A stretch of DNA of 64,000 nucleotides from Dyadobacter soli. Its GTDB lineage: Bacteria; Bacteroidota; Bacteroidia; Cytophagales; Spirosomataceae. Each line of letters starts with the position of its first letter. The first letter of the stretch is position 1. A model generated the notes under the pieces. It was not told the DNA's origin, made no database searches, and saw nothing but the letters and a program-made list of their open reading frames with translations. This document shows, piece by piece, positions 8,457 through 16,529 of the stretch. The stretch is taken from NCBI RefSeq assembly GCF_900101885.1, contig NZ_FNAN01000001.1, positions 124,001 to 188,000 of the forward strand. The letters run 5' to 3'. Position numbers and translations under genes: made by a program.

Positions 8457-8923
8457 AAACGCAATGGCCGGTTGCCGGCCGGAAAGGGATTTGGGTGCGA
8501 AGTTAATAATTCCTTTTGTAGGACATAATGGGGGTGGGAGATTTGTTGGTGTTGGCGACCGCCGACCGCCGACCGCTGACCGCCGATGGGTGCGGCCTGA
8601 CCATGGACGATGGATTGGTTTGAGTTTGAGTTTGAAAAAATAGACTGGAAAGAATAGCGGTCGGCGGTCAGCGGTCGGCGGTCAACAACGTCGCCCGTCA
8701 TCCCACCCCCTCAGCGCAATCCCGACCGTTAAATAAGTTAAAAAGTAGTATTAGTTTGGTTACAACTTATTTACCCAAGTTTGTCGAAAATATAAAACTA
8801 ATTCTATAAAACATGGTGAAATCCGGTGCGGAGAGGATGTGGCGGCAGGTTGGTAACGATCGGATTTGCAGGCCATGAGTGCCCGGTATGCATTCTCTTT
8901 TTTCACTTTAATAATTATACACC
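8457..8923. repeat. Intergenic gap with perfect 21-bp inverted repeat (8564-8584 / 8663-8683)
   Basis: This 467-bp stretch has no convincing gene. Its left half holds tandem GACCGCC words (8557-8584) whose last 21 bases recur as an exact reverse complement at 8663-8683, with a 78-bp loop. The word family is the same as in the susC-susD gap at 3301-3505. The right half (8740-8923) is AT-rich and should carry the promoter of the gene at 8924. The small frame across the repeat on the minus strand encodes only repeat-derived peptide (RRPLTADR-like) and is not called. Confidence 0.8.
8755..8783 (+). promoter_or_regulatory. Weak promoter candidate upstream of the flavoprotein operon
   Basis: TTTG at 8755-8758 is followed after 17 bp by CAAGTTTG (8776-8783), one mismatch from the TAnnTTTG -7 pattern. 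The spacing is slightly short. It would give a leader of about 135 bases before the ATG at 8924. Confidence 0.3.
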
Positions 8924-9769
8924 ATGTTAAAAGTTACTAGTAATGCCCCTCAAACCGTTCGTTTGGGTGGTGCCCCGGATGAAACCGTTTCGATGTTCGG
9001 TCCACTTACCGACCTGATCGGGACCTGGGTCGGTCGTAAAGGCTGGAACCTGGTGGCGGTTCCTAACCAGAAGGGCGGATTTCAGCTCCTGGTGCAGCCG
9101 TACACCGAAACGCTCACGATTACGCCATTGAGCACGCCTACGCCCAACCGCGGCACGCACATTGTGCAACAAGTCCCTACTTTGCTGTACCATCTCAGCA
9201 TTCATAGCAACATCGATGGCAGTTTGCTGCATGCCGAGAACGGTACCTGGCTGCTGTTGCAGGAATGCCCGGACGAGTTCAGCATTGCGCGCCAGGCTTC
9301 GGTGCCACACGGGGATTCGCTGCTGGCGTTGGGCGGTTCGTCGGTGACGCCCGGCGCGCCTGTCATTCCGGATATCAGCACATTGCCCATTACCGGCCCC
9401 GGTTCCAAGCCGCTGGGTTATACCGATCCATACCTCACGCCGATGGAAGGTTTCAACAAGGTAAACCCGAATGCAACCCTGCGGGACGCGATCGCCGGGC
9501 AGACAATCACTTCCACGACTAATATTTCAGTCAGTACGGCCAATAAGGGCGGTATTACCAACATTCCGTTCATCGTGCAGAACGCGAACACGACGAGCTT
9601 CGAGGCTACTTTCTGGATCGAAACGGTGAAAAACCCGAATACCGGCGGTTCGTTTCTGCAACTGCAATACTCGCAGAATTCCATCATCGAATTTATCCCG
9701 CAGTTCCACGATCCGGCTAAGCTGATCCAGTGGCCGCACGTGAATATCAACACATTGGTGAAACAATAA
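8924..9769 (+). CDS. Unknown protein with nitrobindin/lipocalin-like N-terminal motif
   Basis: 281 residues, not firmly recognised. No signal peptide or membrane segment, so probably cytoplasmic. Residues 28-42 read PLTDLIGTWVGRKGW, resembling the GTWxGxG strand that opens the small heme-binding beta-barrels of the nitrobindin and fatty-acid-binding type. The body is rich in beta-forming Thr, Val and Ile residues. Residues ~135-190 are Pro/Gly-rich and may link two halves. It begins an apparent operon: the flavoprotein oxidase starts 36 bp downstream and an amine-oxidase-like protein follows that. A role in handling hydrogen peroxide, heme or substrate for those oxidases would fit, but is speculation; heme binding is not shown by the sequence. 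Confidence 0.6.
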   Translation: MLKVTSNAPQTVRLGGAPDETVSMFGPLTDLIGTWVGRKGWNLVAVPNQKGGFQLLVQPYTETLTITPLSTPTPNRGTHIVQQVPTLLYHLSIHSNIDGSLLHAENGTWLLLQECPDEFSIARQASVPHGDSLLALGGSSVTPGAPVIPDISTLPITGPGSKPLGYTDPYLTPMEGFNKVNPNATLRDAIAGQTITSTTNISVSTANKGGITNIPFIVQNANTTSFEATFWIETVKNPNTGGSFLQLQYSQNSIIEFIPQFHDPAKLIQWPHVNINTLVKQ

Positions 9770-9805
9770 ATAATTTCATAACACCTTCACAATCAATACG
9801 ACATT

Positions 9806-11002
9806 ATGGCGCAACCAGCAGATCATCATTTTGATGTGATCGTGGTCGGGGGAGGGGCAATCGGCCTCTCCACCGGTTACCATCTGGGAAAAAGAAAGGC
9901 TAAAACGCTGGTTTTGGAGCAGTTCAACTTCAAAAATCAGCTCGGCAGCTCGGCGGGCGTTTCGCGGCAATACCGCATTCCGTACCCCGAGGAGTATATG
10001 GTTCAAATGGCGCTGGACGCGCAGCCGTATTGGGACGAGCTGCAAACCCTGACGCCTAAAACGCTGCTCGACAAAGTCGGTACGCTCTGGTTTGGTGACC
10101 CGTCGGTGCATTCCACGGAAGGCAACATTGCCGAAGCCGAAAAGGCGCTCAAAGCATTGAATGTGCCCTACACGAGCCTGACGGCAAAGGAAATCGAGGC
10201 GAAATACCATTTCCGCAATTTACCGGAAACCTATACCGGTCTTTTCCAGGCCGATGGCGCGAGCATCGATTTCCGCGCGACTATCGAAACATTGTACCAG
10301 GCCTGCGAGCGTGACTCGTACACGACCCTGCACGAAGAATCGCCGGTGACGGCCATCGAGCAGGATGGACAGTTGTTCAACGTAACGACGCCGAAAGGCA
10401 CTTTTACCAGCGAAAAACTGGTGTTGGTGCCCGGGCCGTACGTGGATAGCGTGATCAACCTGCTTGGGTTCACGATCCAGGCTACCTATTGGAATATGTC
10501 GTCGTGCTATTTCAAAAAGACCGATCCTTCGATCCAGTACCCAACCTGGTTTGTATTCCAGAATGCGATCGGCTCGAACGGGAACCAGTTTTACGGCTTC
10601 CCTGGCGTCGTTTGGGACCATCCGGAATACATTCGCGTGGCGCCCGATTTTGTGATCGATCCGCTCGATAGCCCCGAGCAGCGCACGCTTGTGCCTAACC
10701 CACAGGAGCTCGCGTACACATCCGAATGGGTGCGCGATCACATGACCGGCCTCGATCCGACGCCGTATTTCACCTCTACCTGCCTGATCGCGCTCAGCAA
10801 GATTGCCAACAAGGAGCTGCTCATCGACTTTGCGCCGCCGTATGTGCCCAACCATCAGAACATCGTGGTGTATGCCACCGGCTGGGCGGCCAAGTTTACG
10901 CCGTTTTTAGGCAAAATACTGACGGAGATGGCGCTGGATGGTCATTCTACTTTCGATATCTCGCCATTCAAATTGGGTTACAATTATTTCAAAGCCATTT
11001 AA
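9806..11002 (+). CDS. FAD-dependent oxidoreductase, DAO/monomeric sarcosine oxidase-like
   Basis: 398-residue flavoprotein of the D-amino-acid-oxidase/glycine-oxidase fold. Residues 7-34 form the FAD Rossmann motif (DVIVVGGGAIGLSTGYHLG...VLEQ). GSSAGVSRQYRIPY (~51-64) corresponds to the second flavin-contact loop of sarcosine and N-methyltryptophan oxidases. Cys326 (STCLIALSK...LLID) aligns by eye with the cysteine that carries FAD covalently in monomeric sarcosine oxidase, with a two-residue length difference before the conserved ID. The C-terminal YATGWAAKFTPFLG replaces the usual GHGFK loop. It should oxidise a secondary amine or amino acid to imine with peroxide release; the substrate is unknown. 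It is 10 bp upstream of a second flavoprotein. Confidence 0.82.
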   Translation: MAQPADHHFDVIVVGGGAIGLSTGYHLGKRKAKTLVLEQFNFKNQLGSSAGVSRQYRIPYPEEYMVQMALDAQPYWDELQTLTPKTLLDKVGTLWFGDPSVHSTEGNIAEAEKALKALNVPYTSLTAKEIEAKYHFRNLPETYTGLFQADGASIDFRATIETLYQACERDSYTTLHEESPVTAIEQDGQLFNVTTPKGTFTSEKLVLVPGPYVDSVINLLGFTIQATYWNMSSCYFKKTDPSIQYPTWFVFQNAIGSNGNQFYGFPGVVWDHPEYIRVAPDFVIDPLDSPEQRTLVPNPQELAYTSEWVRDHMTGLDPTPYFTSTCLIALSKIANKELLIDFAPPYVPNHQNIVVYATGWAAKFTPFLGKILTEMALDGHSTFDISPFKLGYNYFKAI

Positions 11003-11012
11003 AACCATCAAC

Positions 11013-12776
11013 ATGAACAAAAACACGCCACTAAACAACGGAATGAACCCCGGCTTGAAGACGGAAGTCGCCATCATCGGTGCCGGAACATCGGGCCTGT
11101 ATAGCGCCTATCGCCTCACCGACGTGGGCAAATACACGGGCGAGCAGGTACAGATTTTCGATATGAGCGAGCGCCTCGGCGGCCGCCTCGAATCGGTGAT
11201 CCTGCCGGGAATGAACTTCTGGGGAGAGCTGGGAGGCATGCGCTACCTCACTTCACAGGAGATCGTAACGACGCTCATCGAGGGTTACCCGCTTACCGAG
11301 AAGGACCTGAGCAAGCGTACGCCGGTGCTCAAAGACCACATGACGCCCATTCCGTTCCCGATGGGCAATGCCGCCGATCTGCTTTTTTATCTCCGGAAGG
11401 AACATTTCAAACAGAATGCATGGAATGTGGCGCAGGACAAGGGTGAAAAACTGATAACCCGCTATTATCTCAACGACGACGACATTGGTTTCAGCTCCGA
11501 CCAGCTTTTCAACAAAATCATCTACGACGTGCTGATGGCCGATCCGTGGTTTGTGACAAATTATTCCAGCCTCGTCACAAAAGGCCCGACAGCATACGAT
11601 TACGGTTTTAAACTTACCAGCGAGGATTGGGACAAAGTGAAACCGAACCTTACGTACCACTTCCCTGGCTCGCCCTACGACGGCCGTAAAGTCAACGATC
11701 TCGGTTTTTGGAACCTTATCAAAGACCAGGTTTCGCAAGAGGGGTATAATTTCGTCGCTAATGCCGGTGGTTATTATTCCAACACGATCAACTGGAATGC
11801 CGCGGAAGCATTTCCTTATATGGTAGGCGATTTCTCGGCCGATGTGACTTACAAAACCATCGAGGAAGGCTACGACAGCATTGCCTACGCGCTGGCAAAC
11901 CAGTATATGGGCATTCCGGGCGCCTGTATCTGGTCTGAAAACAAGCTCCTTACCTTTTCGAAAGGCCACGAGCTGCGCGACCAGTACCGCTACGAACTGA
12001 CATTCCTGAATATCCCCACTAACCAGATCTGGCACGCTTATGCTAACCACATTATCCTGGGCATGCCACGGAAGTCGCTCGAACTGCTCGATCAGCAGAA
12101 TTTCTTTTTTAATTCCAACGAAAATACCGTCCTCGACCGCAATATCCGGTCGGTGATCATGGAGCCTGCATTCAAAATCCTGATGGGTTTCCGCGAGCCG
12201 TGGTGGAAAAAGCTGGGAATCGATTCCGGGCATTCCATTACCGATTTGCCGATGCGTCAATGCTATTATTTCGGCACAGATCCGAACAATAATAACTCGA
12301 TGCTGCTTGGTAGCTATGGCGATATGGAAACGGAGACATTCTGGAAGGCATTGTCGGATGATACCGTGCTGTTTAAGGTAAGTGCGGCCGAATCGGCCTC
12401 GCTGGTTGAACTCAAAGCGCTTGAAAGAGAGCAGGCTACGCAGTTGATGGTAAACGAAATTATGAACCAGCTGCGCGAGCTGCATGGTGCAGAAGTGGAA
12501 ATCCCCGAGCCCTACGTGACCTATTTTCGCGATTGGTCCGACGATCCGTTCGGTGCCGGATACCATGCCTGGAAAGCCGGAGCGGCGGTTTGGAACGTCA
12601 TGCCATATATGCGCAAGCCGGATGCCGATGAGGAGATCCACGTGGTAGGAGAGGCCTATTCCGACCAGCAGGGCTGGGTGGAAGGTGCATTTTGCGAAGC
12701 CGAGAAAATGCTGGAAGAGCATTTCGGTCTAACACGGCCGACGTGGCTGAGCCCCGACTATTATATGGGTTGGTAG
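11013..12776 (+). CDS. Flavin amine oxidase / L-amino acid oxidase-like protein
   Basis: 587-residue flavoprotein of the amine oxidase superfamily. An N-terminal dinucleotide motif (VAIIGAGTSGLYSAYRL, residues ~16-32), the GGRLES turn and WGELGGMRY follow the order seen in L-amino-acid and monoamine oxidases. The C-terminus carries the flavin-proximal segment HVVGEAYSDQQGWVEGAF. No signal peptide. The ATG at 11013 is chosen because it lies 10 bp after the upstream oxidase stop; the frame is open further 5', but that part overlaps the upstream gene. Two different oxidases side by side suggest sequential oxidation of one amine or amino acid, or a two-enzyme biosynthesis. No substrate can be read from the sequence. 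Confidence 0.82.
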   Translation: MNKNTPLNNGMNPGLKTEVAIIGAGTSGLYSAYRLTDVGKYTGEQVQIFDMSERLGGRLESVILPGMNFWGELGGMRYLTSQEIVTTLIEGYPLTEKDLSKRTPVLKDHMTPIPFPMGNAADLLFYLRKEHFKQNAWNVAQDKGEKLITRYYLNDDDIGFSSDQLFNKIIYDVLMADPWFVTNYSSLVTKGPTAYDYGFKLTSEDWDKVKPNLTYHFPGSPYDGRKVNDLGFWNLIKDQVSQEGYNFVANAGGYYSNTINWNAAEAFPYMVGDFSADVTYKTIEEGYDSIAYALANQYMGIPGACIWSENKLLTFSKGHELRDQYRYELTFLNIPTNQIWHAYANHIILGMPRKSLELLDQQNFFFNSNENTVLDRNIRSVIMEPAFKILMGFREPWWKKLGIDSGHSITDLPMRQCYYFGTDPNNNNSMLLGSYGDMETETFWKALSDDTVLFKVSAAESASLVELKALEREQATQLMVNEIMNQLRELHGAEVEIPEPYVTYFRDWSDDPFGAGYHAWKAGAAVWNVMPYMRKPDADEEIHVVGEAYSDQQGWVEGAFCEAEKMLEEHFGLTRPTWLSPDYYMGW

Positions 12777-12830
12777 TAATGGACTAAGGGACGGAATTGA
12801 TTATTTTTAGGTTTTTCAAATCCTAAACCT

Positions 12831-14570
12831 ATGAATAAGTCTTTCCTGTTTTTCGCGGCGCTGGCTGCGTACGTTTGTTTTTATGTCCCGGTGCTGGCGC
12901 AAACCGGCCGGGGCGACCGCATCAGCGGCTCCAATTTTGAATCGCGAAGCCCGGTACTGGCAAAGCACGGCATGGTGGCGACGAGCCATCCGCTGGCGAC
13001 CCAGGCCGGGCTTTCCATTTTGCAAAAAGGCGGCACCGCCGTAGATGCTGCCATTGCTGCAAATGCTGTACTGGGTGCTGTGGAACCCAATAATGGGGGG
13101 ATAGGCGGCGATCTTTTTGCCATAGTATGGTCGGCGCGGGACCGAAAACTGTACGGATTGAATGCGAGCGGCCGTTCGCCGAAAGGTTTGAGCTATGAAA
13201 AATTGAAGGAGCTGAATGGCGGCAAGCCCGCTGTGCCGCTGTACGGGCCGCTGTCTATTTCGGTACCGGGTGCCGTGGATGGCTGGTTTGACCTGCACCG
13301 GCGGTTTGGCAAGCTCAAAATGGCGGAAGTCCTCGCGCCGGGCATCCGTTACGCACGCGAGGGCGCACCAGTGCCCGAGGTGATCGCCTATTCGTGGGAT
13401 ATGGCTTTCAAACGGCTGAAAGCACAGCAGGACATTACCGAATTTGCCAATTTCAACAAGACATTCCTTATTAATGGCGCCGCGCCTGCGCATGGCGACG
13501 TGTTCAGCAATCCCGATCTTGCAGCCACTTACGAACAACTTGCGCGGGAGGGCCGTGACGCTTTTTACAAAGGTAAAATTGCCGACAGGATCGATGCCTA
13601 TGCGCGCAAAACGGGCATGTACCTGCGCAAGGATGACCTGGCCGCGCACAAAAGTACCTGGGTGGAGCCGGTATCGGTGAATTACAGGGGTTATGATGTA
13701 TTTGAACTGCCGCCCAACGGTCAGGGAATATCGGTTTTGCAAATGCTGAATTTGCTAGAACCTTATGATCTTAAAAAACTCGGGCATAACAGCGCCGAAT
13801 ACCTGCATTTGCTGATCGAGGCCAAAAAGATCGCATTCGAGGACCGCGCCCGCTATTATGCCGATCCCGATTTTGCCAAAATACCTGTGAAAACGTTGCT
13901 ATCCGACGCCTATGCCGATGAACGCCGCAAACTCATCGACCCAGGCCGTGCCTCCACCCAACTCGACCCCGCGCAAGGCATTTTGAAAGACGGCGACACC
14001 ATTTACCTCACTGTGGCCGACGGGGAGGGCAATATTGTGTCGCTCATTCAAAGCAATATGCTCGAATTCGGCAGCGGTATGGTGCCCGACGGGCTGGGTT
14101 TTGTGTTCCACAACCGGGGTAGCAGCTTTGCTATGACACTCGGCCACGCCAATGTGTACGCGCCGGGGAAGCGGCCGTTCAATACCATTATTCCTGGTTT
14201 TGTGATGAAGGACAACCAGCCGTTTCTCAGTTTTGGCGTCATGGGCGGCGCTATGCAGCCGCAGGGACATTTGCAGATACTCTGTAATATCATCGATTTC
14301 GGCATGAATGTGCAGGAAGCGGGCGACGCCGCGCGGTTCAGCCACTCGGGCAGCAGCGAACCCACCGGTACCGTCATGACCCAGGGCGGTAACGTTGCGC
14401 TCGAAAGCGGCATTCCCGCGCAGGTACGCGACGGCCTCGCGCAAAAGGGGCATCGTTTCATCGAAAAGGACTTTTTCGGCGGCTACCAGGCCATTTTGTT
14501 CGACAGCGTGCGGAAGATTTACCACGGCGCATCGGAAATGCGAAAGGATGGCCAGGCGGCGGGTTACTGA
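12831..14570 (+). CDS. ggt: Gamma-glutamyltransferase precursor, exported
   Basis: 579-residue N-terminal nucleophile hydrolase that transfers or hydrolyses gamma-glutamyl groups, e.g. of glutathione. The signal peptide spans ~1-23 (ending VLAQ). KHGMVATSHPLAT and GGNAVDAAIA-like GGTAVDAAIAANAVLG are family hallmarks of the large subunit. The self-processing and catalytic threonine is predicted at Thr390 (DGDTIYLTVADGEGN), aligned with Thr391 of the E. coli enzyme, followed by the oxyanion segment EFGSGM. The small subunit carries the GGAMQPQGHLQ motif. It starts 54 bp after the amine oxidase and may be co-transcribed with it. A hairpin follows at 14617-14654. Confidence 0.92.
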   Translation: MNKSFLFFAALAAYVCFYVPVLAQTGRGDRISGSNFESRSPVLAKHGMVATSHPLATQAGLSILQKGGTAVDAAIAANAVLGAVEPNNGGIGGDLFAIVWSARDRKLYGLNASGRSPKGLSYEKLKELNGGKPAVPLYGPLSISVPGAVDGWFDLHRRFGKLKMAEVLAPGIRYAREGAPVPEVIAYSWDMAFKRLKAQQDITEFANFNKTFLINGAAPAHGDVFSNPDLAATYEQLAREGRDAFYKGKIADRIDAYARKTGMYLRKDDLAAHKSTWVEPVSVNYRGYDVFELPPNGQGISVLQMLNLLEPYDLKKLGHNSAEYLHLLIEAKKIAFEDRARYYADPDFAKIPVKTLLSDAYADERRKLIDPGRASTQLDPAQGILKDGDTIYLTVADGEGNIVSLIQSNMLEFGSGMVPDGLGFVFHNRGSSFAMTLGHANVYAPGKRPFNTIIPGFVMKDNQPFLSFGVMGGAMQPQGHLQILCNIIDFGMNVQEAGDAARFSHSGSSEPTGTVMTQGGNVALESGIPAQVRDGLAQKGHRFIEKDFFGGYQAILFDSVRKIYHGASEMRKDGQAAGY

Positions 14571-14616
14571 AAAAATGTGGTTAGTGCAGTGCTAATGCAG
14601 TTATCAAGAAACTAGA

Positions 14617-14654
14617 ACGAAACAAGGCGCCTCGTTGGAAGCGCCCTGTTTCGT
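14617..14654 (+). terminator. Hairpin downstream of gamma-glutamyltransferase
   Basis: Arms 14617-14630 and 14641-14654 (ACGAAACAAGGCGC / GCGCCCTGTTTCGT) pair over 14 bp with one mismatch around a 10-base loop. The following bases are only moderately T-rich, so termination efficiency is uncertain. It lies 46 bp after the stop codon. Confidence 0.6.
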
Positions 14655-14764
14655 AACTTGTTCGATTTGCATGCACCCTTGAAGGGTTACATTACAATAA
14701 TGTCTTTTTTCATGTCCGTTTTGTTTAACCGTGGTGGCTTAAAAGTAACGTAATGATACGCATT

Positions 14765-15328
14765 TCAGTTTACAATTTCAAATGTATTGCCGGACTTGAA
14801 GGTGCCTTCTTTAATGTCGTGTTTGGAATAAGTTTTAACGAACACGCTTCCCAAACCTGTGAGTTCATGCTTGCAAATTACGCGCAGCTCGACGATGTAG
14901 TGTTCATTGTCGTTGAGCATGGTTGAGATATCATCCGTGGTTAGAAACCAAAGGGCATATTCGGATTTCTCACCAACCCTGAATGGCGCAACGTAGTTAT
15001 ACTGGTCTTTTACGAGTGTGATAGGCACGGTGCGATGGTTCGTTTTTCCCTCCGGGCCGGTCATCGGGATCTTCTGAATGACCTCTACACGAAGGTCAAA
15101 TGCCCTGAATATTGACCTGTTGATGATTTTAAAGCAATACCACTTGTTCGAATGCGCGCCATAACATTTTACATGCGTCGCGATCTGACAGCCTATTTTT
15201 ATCCTCGGACGAAATAAAAACAGAAGCGCAAAGAGAAAAACGGAGGAAGTTATGAAGCCGGAGAGTATGTCGGCGATAAATGACTGGCAGAAAACTTTCT
15301 GCTCCAAAAAGATCAGCGTTTCATTCAT
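14765..15328 (-). CDS. Hypothetical membrane-anchored protein
   Basis: 187 residues, family not recognised. One strong membrane helix at ~18-40 (SGFITSSVFLFALLFLF) followed by RPRIKIG suggests a short N-terminal tail and a C-terminal beta-rich soluble domain (YCFKIINRS, FDLRVEVIQK, EYALWFLTTDD, HYIVELRVICKHELTG). The soluble part looks like one immunoglobulin-like or jelly-roll unit, but no family call is justified. Base composition is clearly lower in GC than the flanking genes, as is the DUF3800 gene upstream, which hints at acquisition as a pair. The orientation opposes the gamma-glutamyltransferase (convergent). Confidence 0.65.
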   Translation of the reverse strand: MNETLIFLEQKVFCQSFIADILSGFITSSVFLFALLFLFRPRIKIGCQIATHVKCYGAHSNKWYCFKIINRSIFRAFDLRVEVIQKIPMTGPEGKTNHRTVPITLVKDQYNYVAPFRVGEKSEYALWFLTTDDISTMLNDNEHYIVELRVICKHELTGLGSVFVKTYSKHDIKEGTFKSGNTFEIVN

Positions 15329-15640
15329 AGAAAGGGTTGATGAAAGTTTCTTAAAATGTTGACTTTACCCGGACGAACGGGTATTGGTATAAGCCGGATA
15401 GTGGAATTTCTTATTCGCCTATCCAGCAATCGGTTGATACCAATGAGTTTGCGGTTTACGGTAGATATGGAGAGATAAACTGCTTTGCTAAGGATGGGTG
15501 CAATGCCGGTTCAAGCAGTTGCAGTTTTCGCGAGATAGCTTTTGAGTTTTCCTGATTTTTCTTTATCATTGTACTGGGATTGGGATGTCTCCCGGTCGGC
15601 AAAAAGAGTCATTCTTACTTGGGAGTGGCTCTTTTGCTTT
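15329..15640. other. Gap of 312 bp without a gene
   Basis: No coding frame of quality is present. The inverted pair ATTGGTAT (about 15383) and ATACCAAT (about 15437) could form a long-looped hairpin upstream of the 187-residue gene. The left end holds the upstream region of that gene and the right end holds the terminator of the DUF3800 gene. Confidence 0.5.
15601..15635 (-). terminator. Terminator hairpin of the DUF3800 gene
   Basis: On the minus strand AAAAGAGCCA (15635-15626) pairs with TGACTCTTTTT (15611-15601), giving a stem with one G-T/A-C irregularity and a T run. It lies directly after the DUF3800 stop codon at 15641. Confidence 0.6.
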
Positions 15641-16375
15641 TTAAGGGAATTTTTTGAGTCCGTATCGCTTTCCATCCTTAAAATAGAACTTGTCCGCTAT
15701 CAGATCAAATGCCGGGTTAGCGCGTTCCGGATGCATCACATGATTAGAAATCGGATAGGCTATGAGATCGGACACCTGTAAGCCATTGATATTTTCCTTT
15801 TTATCCCTGAATTCGATTTTAACATCGTAGTGCTGTATTCGCTCGCGGGATACAAACCCTGTCCCTCTGGCTTTAATCTTCTCAAAGTGACTTGCCAGCT
15901 GCTGGTCTTCTTTCCTTCCCCGCTTTTCGATCACGATATTGATGGTTTTCGAATCCGCCTTCACGTCGTCCAGCAGAAATATCGATCTTTCAATGATGAA
16001 TGATAGGGCAATTTCGTAGGGATTGTCTGCTATTCTGCCGTAGGTTTGCGCGTGTTTGTTTTTCTCGATTACCGCTGCAATGATCCGATAGCTGCCATTT
16101 TTGATGCAATGGTTCAATTTCTCGTAGAATTGCCGTTTTACTTCCAGATCAAGCAGCACCGCAAATTCCTTGTTGCATTTCCGGATGTCTCTGGAATGGA
16201 GAATAACTTCTTTTTCGCCCCAGAAATGCTGCTTGACACTGTTAAGGCAATCCCTCATTTGCCGATAACCTGGATTAGAAAACATGATCCCGCAAAGCGT
16301 AAAGACAGGAAAGCCGGGGTCTATTTTTTCGAGACCATGGTCACCACTCTCATCCAGGTATAGTGTAAACTCCAT
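15641..16375 (-). CDS. DUF3800 domain protein
   Basis: 244 residues. The N-terminus FTLYLDESGDHGL is the hallmark of DUF3800 (Asp-Glu-Ser-Gly), a domain with a ribonuclease-H-like fold judged from the family's acidic residues; its function is not established. Further acidic positions occur in the middle (INIVIEKRGRKEDQQLASHF) and near the C-terminus (QVSDLIAYPISNHVMHPE). Such genes are often found next to phage or defence genes. Here the neighbours are the unknown membrane protein at 14765 in the same direction and a divergent glycan gene at 16530. The GC content is lower than in the neighbouring glycan genes. Confidence 0.8.
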   Translation of the reverse strand: MEFTLYLDESGDHGLEKIDPGFPVFTLCGIMFSNPGYRQMRDCLNSVKQHFWGEKEVILHSRDIRKCNKEFAVLLDLEVKRQFYEKLNHCIKNGSYRIIAAVIEKNKHAQTYGRIADNPYEIALSFIIERSIFLLDDVKADSKTINIVIEKRGRKEDQQLASHFEKIKARGTGFVSRERIQHYDVKIEFRDKKENINGLQVSDLIAYPISNHVMHPERANPAFDLIADKFYFKDGKRYGLKKFP

Positions 16376-16529
16376 TCGTCAAGCCTCGATTTGCCCAATT
16401 TATATTTCATATCCAATCACATCCAATCCTCCCTTTCAAGTAAATAGTAAACCGGAACCAACCTGCTACTCACCGGCGGATGTAGTAATTACCCTGCGGT
16501 ATTTCCTTTTGAATTAACGACAGATAGAT

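Noticed and set aside
8453-8701. 82-residue minus-strand protein upstream of the regulator
   Set aside because: It is a translation of the GACCGCC inverted repeat (RRPLTADR words) overlapping the regulator start.
11253-12722. 489-residue minus-strand frame opposite the amine oxidase
   Set aside because: It is a GC-rich shadow frame of a well-supported flavoprotein and shows no domain motif.
8924-12776. Violacein- or rebeccamycin-like tryptophan dimer pathway
   Set aside because: A tryptophan-type oxidase is conceivable, but the partner is a 281-residue barrel-like protein rather than the ~1000-residue heme enzyme of those pathways, and no tailoring genes are present.
14765-16375. Toxin-antitoxin pair
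   Set aside because: The two genes are 312 bp apart with a terminator between them and neither has a toxin or antitoxin motif.
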